From CAVPDE01 sp963702565 (GTDB lineage: Bacteria; Desulfobacterota; DSM-4660; Desulfatiglandales; HGW-15): 64,000 nt of DNA. The position numbers and the translations under genes are program-made. Within the stretch, counting starts at the first letter, position 1. Every line of letters begins with the position of its first letter. The stretch is taken from contig CAVPDE010000018.1 in assembly GCA_963702565.1 (NCBI GenBank), positions 1-64,000 of the forward strand, in the 5' to 3' direction. Positions 1 through 7,491 of this stretch are shown in pieces. The notes under the pieces were generated by a model, which saw only the letters and a program-made list of their open reading frames with translations, made no database searches and had not been told where the DNA came from.

Positions 1-1
1 A

Positions 2-1633
2 CCGGGGCGTATGGAGGTGATGCTGGTCGGGAACGATTTGGCATCCTTCATTCCGGAAGCGTGCGACACATTTCAGAAATATTTGCGATATACCGAGGAA
101 CATCCGAACGACAGCTCTGTACGGCGGATTGTTGTAGCCTCGGAAGGGCGGGAATTGGCGGGGCTCAGCGCCGAGGTGCGGCAGGTGGTGTGTCTGCGGG
201 ATTTCGCTCGCGTGTTTTACGACGTGGAAGATGAGGGATTGTCCGAAGATGCTTTGCGATGGATGTGCGAGAGGGGTAAAGAAGGGGCGGGGAAAACACT
301 GTCGGAAACACTCAAGACGCTGTTTTTCCCGAAAGGTGAAGTCGCAAAGCGCGTCTTGTTTGTGTTTGATGAGCGGAAGAGTGCGGAACGCGAAGCGGTA
401 CTGTGGCTCGTTAAACACGTCGCACCCAAGGGGAGTTACCTCGAGTATGTTGCAAAGGAAGAGGCGGTTCTTGTCGGCAACTTCCGCTCCGCATACATTA
501 CAGGCGCGGCGGAATGGCTGGATGAGTCGGCGGTTTATGCTAGCGAACGCAGGGACGCTATACGGGAAGCGGACGTTAGAATGTCCGACGCGGACATTCG
601 GCAGTTCATCACGCGCAGCGCGGGTGAATCGACGTCGCGAGTTACGCCATGGTTGAATTGCGGGACGGATGCGGAGCGGGCGGAATTACTGCGGCGCTGC
701 CAGTGGACGGCATTGTGTCAAACGCCGTAAAACTTGTCTATCCAGAAGCGGCAGCATATCTAAACGCAGATCTCGTTTTCGGAGACGAGACGCTGGAAGA
801 GTATTTCAGGCGGATACCGTGAACTGAAGATGACTGGCCGCGTGACGCGGCAGTTTTACAAAAAGGCTCAGCAAGCGATTCCTCCAAGTTCGGTGCAATC
901 GCGGGACGCGATTGTGCAGCGATATGCACCGGACAACGGGTGCGCGTTGCTGGTGGTAGACGCGATGGGCGCGGAGTGGATGCCGATGTTGGTAGCACTG
1001 GCGCGGCAACGGAATATTGGCGTGGATTCAATTGTAGTCGGCAAGGCTCATTTGCCGACATCGACAATATTCAACAAAATCCACTCGCCAGACGTCGCAC
1101 GGCGGTTACCGAACATCAAGCGCTTCGACAACATCGCGCACAATGGCGTGGAGGCGCATGAGGCGCGGCGCGCGGAGGAAAATCTCGCTGCGGCGCTGGA
1201 TGTGATCGGCGGAGAGGTGTTTCCACGTGTAGCGGAGGGGCTGGTACGGTTTGAACGAGTACTTGTCACAGCAGACCACGGGAGTTCCCGGCTAGCGGTG
1301 TTAGCGTGGCAGGCAGAACCGAGGTTGGTGCGGACACTTGCCTGTGAGGCTGGCGAAGAAGTCTCCGATTGGCGCTATCGTACGAGGACGCCGCAAAGTG
1401 AGTGCCCGCCGGAACTGGAGGAAACGTTGGACGGCGAGCATTGGGTGGTGCGCGGGTATAACCGGCTGCCCAAGAAGGGCGGCGGACAGAGCTTTGAGCT
1501 ACACGGCGGAGCGACGCTGGAGGAGCGACTGGTCCCAGTTGTGCTCTTCTCGCGGACAGGTCAGTTCGTGCCGAAGGCGAAGACCACTGGCAAACGTGCG
1601 CAGATTGTTGAGAAAGACGATTTTGATCTGTAG
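2..1633 (+). pseudogene. pglZ: pglZ (BREX alkaline-phosphatase-like protein), 5' end outside window, two frameshifts
   Basis: PglZ is the alkaline-phosphatase-superfamily core protein of BREX phage defence. The C-terminal part (830-1633) shows the family motifs: a metal-site segment VVDAMGAEW, then VTADHGSSR, then HGGATLEERLVPVV. The N-terminal part (open from base 2, first ATG at 11) ends at TAA 728-730. The linking peptide (NAVKLVYPEAAAYL, then GDETLEEYFRR) lies in another frame between about 700 and 819, and FRR then continues as YRELKMTGRVT back in the original frame. One missing C near 700 and one extra A at 814 explain both switches and restore the frame. As sequenced the protein stops early. 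Family identity is well supported; whether the lesions are biological or sequencing errors cannot be decided here. brxL follows 21 bp downstream. Confidence 0.8.
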
Positions 1634-1654
1634 TTTCAACGAGGGCAATCAACT

Positions 1655-3112
1655 ATGGTCGATACTGTAAAATTGCGGGCGGCATTTCCGGACACAACGG
1701 TCTTTAAGGATCCGAACATCGTGGCGATCTTCAAGGCGGCGTCGATACCGTCGTTTTTGCGGGATTGGATTCTGAAGCGCAGAGCGGAGTCTGACGGTAG
1801 AATCCACGATGCAGAGGCGTTACGAAAATACATTTACGAAATCATCCCGCGCCGGGAGAATTTGCTGGAATTGAAGGATGCGGCGCGAAGTGAGGGGCGC
1901 ACGAAGAAGTTTCTGGCCAAAATTGAAATCCAATTTAGCGTGCGGTCCGACGAGTACACGTTTGCGATTCCGGAATTGGGGCTTGGGCATACTGAAACAC
2001 TGATCGAGGATTATGTCTGGGACCGGATCAAAGAAGAAGTTGTAAAAACGGCTGGGGGCTGGGGACTGGTACAACTGGGATACCGCAGCCCGGACGGCGA
2101 GAATCCGCGAGGATGTTTCACGCTATTAGAGTACAAGAATTTCTGCCCGTACACGATTGATCTGGACGCCTATAGAGAGGCTCGCAGTCAGTTCACTGCC
2201 GAGGAGTGGATCGACGTTGTGTTGGGAGCGATAGATTACAACCCGGAGGGATACGAAGATTGGGTACAGAAACACACGGTGTTGACGCGCCTGCTGCCAT
2301 TCATCGAGCCGCGCCTGAATCTGGTGGAGCTGGCACCCAAGGGAACAGGCAAGTCGTATATGTTCGGGCGGGTAGGGAAATACGGCTGGTTGGTCAGCGG
2401 GGGGACGCTGACGCGGGCGAAGATGTTCGGCGACATCAATGGGAAGAGCCCCGGTCTGATCGCGTCGAACGACTTTGTAGCGCTGGACGAAATCCAGTCG
2501 ATCAACTTCCACGACCCGAGCGAGATGCAGGGCGGGCTGAAAGCCTACATGGAAAGTGGGGAGATCACGGTCGGCAAGAACCGTATCATTGGCGGGGCCG
2601 GTGTCATCCTGCTGGGGAACATCCCGCAAACAGAGATGGACGAAACCAGAGATATGTTCCAGAGGATGCCGGAAGTGTTTCACGAGTCAGCATTACTGGA
2701 CCGGTTCCACGGCTTTATCCGGGGGCGCGACATCCCGCGCATGAGTGAGAACCTGAAAATCAACGGTTGGGCTCTGAACACGGAGTATTTTTCCGAAATC
2801 ATGCATTTGCTGCGCCAACCGGCGGAAACACTGATTTACCGGCATGTCGTCGAAAGGCTGGTGGACTATCCTTCCGGGGCGGACACCCGCGACACGGAAG
2901 CGGTTTTACGGTTGTGCACGGCCTACCTTAAACTGCTGTTTCCGCACGTCACAGAGCCGGACGGAATCGACAAGGGGGAGTTCAAGCGATACTGTCTGCG
3001 TCCCGCCGTGCAGATGCGCACGGTGATCCGACAGCAGTTGCAGAAGATAGACCCGCTTGAATACGGAGGGAAGAACGTAGCCGCATACACGTTACGTGAG
3101 GTAGAACAATGA
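1655..3112 (+). CDS. brxL: BrxL-like AAA+ protein of BREX defence, short form
   Basis: A 485-residue P-loop ATPase directly after pglZ. Around residues 220-235 it has a Walker A, ELAPKGTGKSYMFG, followed by SGGTLTRAKMFGDINGK. The Walker B is FVALDEIQSI, then QGGLKAYMESGEITVGK and later LLDRFHGFIRGRDIPR, all matching BrxL. Type I BrxL proteins are about 680 residues and end in a Lon-like protease domain. I see no such domain here, so this is either a short BrxL variant or a shortened one. The pglZ-brxL order fits the right end of a type I or type IV BREX locus. The stop overlaps the start of the next gene (ATGA), implying translational coupling. Confidence 0.82.
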   Translation: MVDTVKLRAAFPDTTVFKDPNIVAIFKAASIPSFLRDWILKRRAESDGRIHDAEALRKYIYEIIPRRENLLELKDAARSEGRTKKFLAKIEIQFSVRSDEYTFAIPELGLGHTETLIEDYVWDRIKEEVVKTAGGWGLVQLGYRSPDGENPRGCFTLLEYKNFCPYTIDLDAYREARSQFTAEEWIDVVLGAIDYNPEGYEDWVQKHTVLTRLLPFIEPRLNLVELAPKGTGKSYMFGRVGKYGWLVSGGTLTRAKMFGDINGKSPGLIASNDFVALDEIQSINFHDPSEMQGGLKAYMESGEITVGKNRIIGGAGVILLGNIPQTEMDETRDMFQRMPEVFHESALLDRFHGFIRGRDIPRMSENLKINGWALNTEYFSEIMHLLRQPAETLIYRHVVERLVDYPSGADTRDTEAVLRLCTAYLKLLFPHVTEPDGIDKGEFKRYCLRPAVQMRTVIRQQLQKIDPLEYGGKNVAAYTLREVEQ

Positions 3113-3318
3113 GCGGAGGAAAACAAATCAATTGTGCCTATTGCGACAAAGAGAAGCTTTCCAAGGATGACATTGGACTTAACAAGAAACTCATCCATCC
3201 GCAGATTGAACGGATGATGTGTCTGACGTGTATGGCCGCGTATTTCGAGACGACGGAAGAGGAACTGAAAGAGATGATCGAAAGATTTAAGCGGGAGGGC
3301 TGTGCGTTATTCTTGTGA
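3109..3318 (+). CDS. small zinc-ribbon-like protein coupled to brxL
   Basis: A 69-residue protein whose ATG overlaps the brxL stop by 4 bases. It carries two CxxC pairs, CAYC near the N-terminus and CLTC about 28 residues later, spaced as in a zinc ribbon. An acidic/basic helix (TTEEELKEMIERFKREG) and a final Cys follow. I do not recognise a named family. The resemblance is to widespread small C4-zinc proteins of unknown role. The overlap makes it part of the BREX transcript, so an accessory or regulatory role is plausible but is inference only. Confidence 0.7.
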   Translation: MSGGKQINCAYCDKEKLSKDDIGLNKKLIHPQIERMMCLTCMAAYFETTEEELKEMIERFKREGCALFL

Positions 3319-3649
3319 GGCAGGGGCGGAAAATGTTCAATTACGTTTTCAGGCGCGGATGAATTGGCAATCGATACTGCCCTTAATCGCTTTGTCCGAG
3401 CAGCCCTGGAGGAAATTTGCAGAATAGTTTGCCGAGATGCACTGGCTCACCGGTGCAGGTCGTTGGCACATTCCGGAATAGGATCAGCAATTACGTAATC
3501 CCGGAACTCAACTTCAGTAGGGGGAGACGGGACATCCATGAAATAACAACTTGGGGAACTTTGGGGACGTGCATCATTTTATCCTTTTCGTGACCTGACC
3601 GAGTCTCAAAGCCCAGGAAAAGCACAGCCTGAGTTGGTTATTCTGGCAG
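3319..3649. repeat. gene-free stretch with first copy of the island repeat
   Basis: Up to about 3525 I see nothing codable. From about 3526 the sequence closely matches 5550-5625: both have CATGAAATAACAACTTGG, AACTTTGGGGAC and GCATCATTT, then GACCTGACCGAGT. From 3610 it matches 4690-4760, through GAGTCTCAAAGCCCA and the sequence leading into the truncated nuclease gene. This is one copy of a repeat that recurs through 11.7 kb. Confidence 0.7.
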
Positions 3650-3841
3650 ATGCTCGACAAATACCTCCAAATGTTCGGCAAGCTTCGGACTGACAAGGGC
3701 CGGGACCGGTATCCTAAGATCACCTACCATCGTGCACCGCACAAACCCTTCCTGCTCCTCTCCATAATGGACCTCATCGCTCAGGGCCGGGTGACTGAGA
3801 ATCTGATCGAACCCTCTTTTGAACTCGTCGACACACACTAG
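3650..3841 (+). pseudogene. truncated N-terminus of an HNH-type restriction nuclease (copy 1)
   Basis: A 63-residue open frame containing LDKYLQMFGKLRTDKGRD, then HRAPHKPFLLLSIMDLIAQG and ENLIEPSFELVDTH. In HNH restriction endonucleases of the McrA-like type this segment (HKPxLLL...I..G.I..N.I..) opens a much longer protein carrying the HNH nuclease domain. Here it stops before any catalytic motif, so it is a remnant or a free N-terminal module. A second diverged copy lies at 4753-4911, and shorter traces near 5664 and 9898. Upstream all share the reading LSWLFWQ. Family assignment is moderately sure. Confidence 0.5.
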
Positions 3842-3949
3842 GCGGCACGCCCTAAACTAACTGAATACTTTGTCCAAAATGTACACTATTGACAAAACGT
3901 ACATATTGAGCTATCTTCAATCATCAGTAATGGAAGCGAGGTGATGATC

Positions 3950-4237
3950 ATGGCCAAGAGGATGAGCGCCAAAGATGCGAGGAGCAAGTTCTCCGACCTC
4001 CTTGGGACCGTCAATTACGGAGGGGAAGAGGTCATTGTCGAACGGTCGGGCCGACCGGTGGCAGCGGTCATTCCCGTCCCTGTGTACGAACGCCTCGTTG
4101 CAGAAAGGCAGACACGGTTCGAGGTGATCGAGCGGGTGCGGTCGCGGGTGCCTAAGGCGTCCCTTGAGGAGATAGAAACAGATGTACGTCAGGCTGTCGC
4201 AAAGGTGAGAAGTCGCCGTGCTGCGGGTCGTTCTTGA
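3950..4237 (+). CDS. Phd/YefM-family antitoxin
   Basis: About 95 residues beginning MAKRMSAKDARSKFSDLLGTV, then EEVIVERSGRPVAAVIPVPVYERL. That is the Phd/YefM fold: an N-terminal beta-rich DNA-binding part followed by a charged C-terminal helix that wraps the toxin. The ATG at 3950 is preferred over the one at 3941 because it has GAGGTGATGATC upstream and matches the usual family start. The gene overlaps the PIN toxin by 20 bases. Antitoxins of this family bind and neutralise the toxin and autorepress the operon. The AT-rich stretch at 3855-3920 is the likely promoter region. Confidence 0.85.
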   Translation: MAKRMSAKDARSKFSDLLGTVNYGGEEVIVERSGRPVAAVIPVPVYERLVAERQTRFEVIERVRSRVPKASLEEIETDVRQAVAKVRSRRAAGRS

Positions 4238-4652
4238 TACGAACGTTTTTGTGAGCAGCCTTCTGTCGACGGAGGGCACGCCTGCCCAGTTGCTCAATGC
4301 GTGGCGGGAGGGCAGGTATATGCTTGTCACGTCACCTGCGATCATAGCGGAGGTCGTCGAGGTGCTGGAGTCGCCTCGTATCTCTAAGAAATACCTTATC
4401 CGGCACCAAGACGTCGAAAACCTCGTGGATGTGTTGAAAACGGACGCAGTCCTCGTTCCCGGGGAGGCTGGGGTCAAAGGTTCGGTGCCGCGGGATCCCC
4501 GAGACGAGATGTTTCTCGCTTGTGCTATCGAGGCGAACGCAGACTGCATCGTAAGCGGCGACAGGCATCTGCTGGACCTCCAAACCTTCCGGGGCATTCC
4601 TATTCTCGCGGTAAACGAATTCGCAGAGGAATTAGAAAACCAGAGTCGATAA
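4218..4652 (+). CDS. PIN-family toxin (VapC-like RNase)
   Basis: A 144-residue PIN domain starting at GTG 4218: LRVVLDTNVFVSSLLS holds the first acidic residue of the nuclease centre. SPAIIAEVVEVLESPRI carries the conserved Glu, and DPRDEMFLACAIEANADCIVSGD the later Asp residues. The catalytic acids appear complete. It belongs to the single-domain PIN toxins normally paired with Phd or RHH antitoxins and expected to cut RNA. The 20-base overlap with the antitoxin frame implies coupled translation. An island repeat copy begins about 10 bp after the stop. Confidence 0.87.
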   Translation: MLRVVLDTNVFVSSLLSTEGTPAQLLNAWREGRYMLVTSPAIIAEVVEVLESPRISKKYLIRHQDVENLVDVLKTDAVLVPGEAGVKGSVPRDPRDEMFLACAIEANADCIVSGDRHLLDLQTFRGIPILAVNEFAEELENQSR

Positions 4653-4661
4653 ATGGGAGGA

Positions 4662-4915
4662 GGGACGTTCTTGCTTTCTTGCCATTCTCTGTGTGACAGA
4701 GTCTCAAAGCCCAAGAAAAGGGAAGCAGAACCTGAGTTGGTTATTCTGGCAGATGCTCGACAAATACCTCCAGATGTTCGGAAGGGTTCAGACTGATAAG
4801 AGCAGGGACCGATATCCGGAGATCACCTGCCATCGTGCACCGCACAAACCTTTCCTGCTCCTCTGCGTCATAAAGCTCATCGCCCAAAGCCGGATCATAG
4901 TGACCCCCTGATCGA
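4662..4915. repeat. island repeat copy 2 with truncated nuclease N-terminus (4753-4911, +)
   Basis: It starts GGGACGTTCTTGCTTTCTTG (also found at about 6440), then GAGTCTCAAAGCCCA as at 3604. Next comes a frame MLDKYLQMFG, RVQTDKSRDRYPEITCHRAP, HKPFLLLCV ending at 4911. It is clearly homologous to the fragment at 3650-3841 but diverged and cut shorter. No full HNH gene is present. Confidence 0.65.
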
Positions 4916-5006
4916 CTGTACCAGTAATAAGAGGTATAATCGGATGAAAGGGGGTCATTACAAACGGGCGGTTTCTTGGCAACAAATAAGAGGCAGACAA
5001 AACGCA

Positions 5007-5489
5007 ATGGTGAAGCTTGAAAGAATAATCTCCGGCGGTCAAACGGGTGCCGACCAGGCGGCACTTGATGTGGCCATAGAACTCAGCATTCCCCATGGAG
5101 GCTGGGTGCCCAAAGGCAGGAGGACCGAGCATGGGCCGCTGCCGGAGAAGTACCGCATGAAAGAAATGCCGACCGACAGCTACCCCAAAAGGACGGAGCA
5201 AAACGTCATAGACTCAGACGGCACACTCATCATTTCTCACGGTGACCTGAGTGAAGGCTCCGACTATACAAGAATGATGGCCGCCAAACACGGCAAGCCG
5301 TGGATACATATTGATGCCGATAAACACTCCGTTGAGGTTGCTGTTCAGATGATCAGGACTTGGATCAGCGGGAATGACATAGAAGTCTTGAATGTCGCAG
5401 GACCGCCGGCGAGCAAAGACGCGCAAATGTACGTCACGACGAAGACGCTCCTGAAGGCCGTCCTGTTCTCGAGTTATGAGGACAGTTGA
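5007..5489 (+). CDS. putative molybdenum-carrier-family protein (Rossmann-like)
   Basis: About 160 residues starting VKLERIISGGQTGADQAALD, then IPHGGWVPKGRR, KRTEQNVIDSDGTLIISHG and YTRMMAAKHGKPWIHIDAD. This is the family annotated as putative molybdenum carrier / MoCo-carrier-like, related to the LOG/lysine-decarboxylase-like nucleotide-binding fold. The ATG at 5007 gives the usual N-terminus; the open frame back to 4944 has no family similarity. Its biochemical role is poorly established. It stands alone between two toxin-antitoxin pairs and is followed by an island repeat copy. Confidence 0.75.
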   Translation: MVKLERIISGGQTGADQAALDVAIELSIPHGGWVPKGRRTEHGPLPEKYRMKEMPTDSYPKRTEQNVIDSDGTLIISHGDLSEGSDYTRMMAAKHGKPWIHIDADKHSVEVAVQMIRTWISGNDIEVLNVAGPPASKDAQMYVTTKTLLKAVLFSSYEDS

Positions 5490-5549
5490 CCGGAGACTAA
5501 CCCGGGCAATCTCTGTCATGAGGCAAAGCAGAGCTCGTGTGGAAGAATA

Positions 5550-5765
5550 GGCACGTCCATGAAATAACAACTTGGAGAACTTTGGGGACATGCATCATTT
5601 CAGTTTATTTGACCTGACCGAGTGTCGACAATCAGCGAAAACAAAGCAAAGCGTGAGGTGCTCGTTCTGAGGGATGCTTGAGGGATACCTCCGGATGTTC
5701 GGTAAGCTTCGGATACGAAGCGGGCGTAACCATAGACGAGTTGACCGGAGGAGTGGAAGAGGATA
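5550..5765. repeat. island repeat copy 3
   Basis: Bases 5552-5625 match 3529-3604, including GAAATAACAACTTGG and TTGACCTGACCGAGT. Bases 5664-5705 hold GATACCTCCGGATGTTCGG and TAAGCTTCGGA, a further degenerate trace of the nuclease N-terminus seen at 3650 and 4753. The frame is destroyed. The rest of 5490-5807 is leader for the DUF433 gene, and this leader is itself duplicated near 9.95 kb. Confidence 0.65.
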
Positions 5766-5807
5766 ATATGAAGGAAATTAATCCTTGGGGATGGAGGAGC
5801 GAAAAAG

Positions 5808-6038
5808 ATGGGAACGCTTAACCGAATAGAGCTTGATCCGAAGGTGTGCAATGGAAAGCCTGTCATCAGAGGTACACGGATTCCGGTTTCTGTGGTATTG
5901 GAGCGCCTGGCAGCCCATGAGTCCTGGCAGACAATCCTCAGCGCGTATCCTGAGCTGAAAGAGGAGGACATTCAGGAAGCCATTCTGTACGCACGCGCAT
6001 CACTGGATCACACCGAGTTTAGGGTCGTCAATGCCTGA
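5808..6038 (+). CDS. DUF433 (VapB45-like) antitoxin
   Basis: A 76-residue protein: NRIELDPKVCNGKPVIRGTR, then IPVSVVLERLAAHESWQTIL and YPELKEEDIQEAILYARA. This is the complete DUF433 signature, a winged-helix-like fold used as antitoxin partner of DUF5615 toxins. It overlaps the toxin gene by 8 bases. GGAGGAG upstream of the ATG is the ribosome-binding site. The leader and first codons are also found decayed at about 9955-10057, evidence of local duplication. Confidence 0.88.
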   Translation: MGTLNRIELDPKVCNGKPVIRGTRIPVSVVLERLAAHESWQTILSAYPELKEEDIQEAILYARASLDHTEFRVVNA

Positions 6039-6408
6039 TGGACTCAGACTCTATTTGGATCAAATGTTCGGGCTCGATGTGGCTGCGGCGCTGCGTCGGG
6101 AAGGACATGATGTATTGCGGGCAGCCGAAACTGGTCTGGCCCGGGCTGATGACTCACTGATTTTGGAAAAGGCGATACGGGAAGAGCGCATCCTTGTTAC
6201 CCTAGACGAGCATTTCGGTGATTGGGTGATTCTTCCCTTAAAGAAACATCCTGGTGTCATCCGGCTCAAGGTAAACCCTGCCACCACAGCGAATGTTGTG
6301 AATCTTCTTTTGCCTTTCTTAAGACTCCATTCCAGGCTTCAATTCAAGGATCATCTTGTTATCCTCTCCGTGACGCGGGCGAAATGGGTTCTGACCGCAA
6401 CTTCGTGA
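6031..6408 (+). CDS. DUF5615 PIN-like toxin
   Basis: A 125-residue PIN-like protein: LRLYLDQMFGLDVAAALRRE, then AETGLARADDSLILEKAIRE and ERILVTLDEHFGDWVILP. The acidic residues in LYLDQM, ARADDS and TLDEHFGD match the DUF5615 (VapC45-like) catalytic pattern, so nuclease activity is plausible. It is encoded as a bicistron with the DUF433 antitoxin. The stop is followed within 10 bp by an island repeat copy. Confidence 0.87.
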   Translation: MPDGLRLYLDQMFGLDVAAALRREGHDVLRAAETGLARADDSLILEKAIREERILVTLDEHFGDWVILPLKKHPGVIRLKVNPATTANVVNLLLPFLRLHSRLQFKDHLVILSVTRAKWVLTATS

Positions 6409-6416
6409 GTAGAAAT

Positions 6417-6600
6417 AGGGACAGGACCGAGAGGCACGTTCTTGCTTTCTTGCCATTTACTAGGAGTCCGTTTCAGCTATCAGCAAAGCCGAGCGAACGG
6501 CGGGTGCCACGCCACCCATTTGCTCAAAGAAGAAGCATGAGGGACGTTCATCATTTTATCACTGTCTCGATCTGGAGGGGGTCGGACCTTGGTTATTTAT
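6417..6600. repeat. island repeat copy 4 (two tandem half-units)
   Basis: 6438-6463 repeats the GGCACGTTCTTGCTTTCTTG word of copy 2. 6541-6580 holds GGGACGTTCATCATTTTATC and TCTCGATCTG, the core word of copies 1, 5 and 6. No gene is visible between 6409 and 6612. Confidence 0.6.
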
Positions 6601-6612
6601 GAATCTCAAAAC

Positions 6613-7113
6613 CTAACAGTGTTCCCTTCCGGACGCGGGCACGTCCAGAACGATGACCTCGTGGCCGGTCAATTCCAGGAAGCGCTGAATGCCGTGCTTT
6701 GAGATGGCCAACGTGCTTGTGTTGATGAGGGGGTGGCAGAGGAAGGATTGAGAGTGCCACAGGGCTCTGTCGAAGACCACGTCCACCTTCTTCTGCGTGT
6801 CGTTGATGACGGCAAGAATCGTCACTGATCCAGGATCAACGCCAAGATAGCGCTTCAACCGATCGGGAGAAGCCATGGTCAGCGAACTAAGACCTAGGAG
6901 CGAAGACAACGATTTCAAGTCAACGATCTTCTCGTATCCGACGACCACGAGAAAATGGCGCCTCCCTTTCTTGTCACGCACAAAGAGGTTCTTGATTTTT
7001 GCCCCTGCCATTGCGGGTACCAGCCGGTCCGCCTCTTCGCACGTGAACACGGCAGGATGATCGCAGCGCTCGTAAGCAATCCCGTTTTCTTCGAGAAACC
7101 GGAATATATCCAT
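6613..7113 (-). CDS. YbaK/ProX-type aminoacyl-tRNA deacylase
   Basis: A 166-residue YbaK/EbsC-domain protein. It opens MDIFRFLEENGIAYERCDHP with the family's TCEEADRLVPA. Then come KNLFVRDKKGRRHFLVVV, with the catalytic-type Lys in KIKNLFVRDKK, and GLSSLTMASPDRLKRYLGVDPGSV. The length and content match free-standing ProX/PrdX-type proteins that hydrolyse mischarged Ala- or Cys-tRNA-Pro. The start at 7113 has AAGGAG 5 bases upstream; the open frame beyond it to 7269 has no family match. Exact substrate is not determinable. Confidence 0.87.
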   Translation of the reverse strand: MDIFRFLEENGIAYERCDHPAVFTCEEADRLVPAMAGAKIKNLFVRDKKGRRHFLVVVGYEKIVDLKSLSSLLGLSSLTMASPDRLKRYLGVDPGSVTILAVINDTQKKVDVVFDRALWHSQSFLCHPLINTSTLAISKHGIQRFLELTGHEVIVLDVPASGREHC

Positions 7114-7286
7114 CTTTCTCCTTTTTGTTTGAGGGTCTTGCACCTTGGATACCCGCTCGTCACGTTCTCGCCCCGAGATGGTCGTGATCCTCGCACCGGC
7201 TATTATATCTCTCGGTTCTCGTTTCGTCCAAGTCCCTTGGTTCGCAGGGCGTGGAGACAGGTGGCGCACATCATGCTATTGTTTTC

Positions 7287-7430
7287 TCAATCTAGGTGCT
7301 TCCGCACCAGGTCGGCAATCGCTTCAGCCAGAAGGTCCGCGATCGGCTTGTCGAGGTCGCCAGAAAGAAGCTTGAGATCCAGGATCACCGGCTCGTCGAG
7401 CCTCCTCGCCTCCCGAAAAAGCCCTTGACT
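7287..7430 (-). pseudogene. coding-like fragment, family not recognised
   Basis: On the minus strand this stretch reads REARRLDEPVILDLKLLSG, then DKPIADLLAEAIADLVRKHL and stop. Composition is protein-like, but there is a stop immediately upstream and no start, so it looks like the C-terminal remnant of a lost gene. I cannot name the family. It lies between ybaK and the DUF4143 ATPase. Confidence 0.3.
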
Positions 7431-7439
7431 TCAGGTGCC

Positions 7440-7478
7440 AGCATGTTGTAAATTTGCAATGTAAATTTACAACATGCT
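7440..7478. promoter_or_regulatory. 16-bp-arm perfect inverted repeat upstream of the ATPase gene
   Basis: AGCATGTTGTAAATTT (7440-7455) is followed after 7 bases by its exact reverse complement AAATTTACAACATGCT (7463-7478). The ATPase start at 7492 is 13 bp away. AT-rich arms around TGTAAATTTACA suggest an operator for autoregulation or a regulatory RNA hairpin; which of these is inference. Confidence 0.6.
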
Positions 7479-7491
7479 AGGCGAGGGATCA

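Noticed and set aside
830..1633. independent short PglZ gene starting at ATG 830
   Set aside because: The bridging sequence 700-829 encodes conserved PglZ residues in the shifted frame, so it is one damaged gene.
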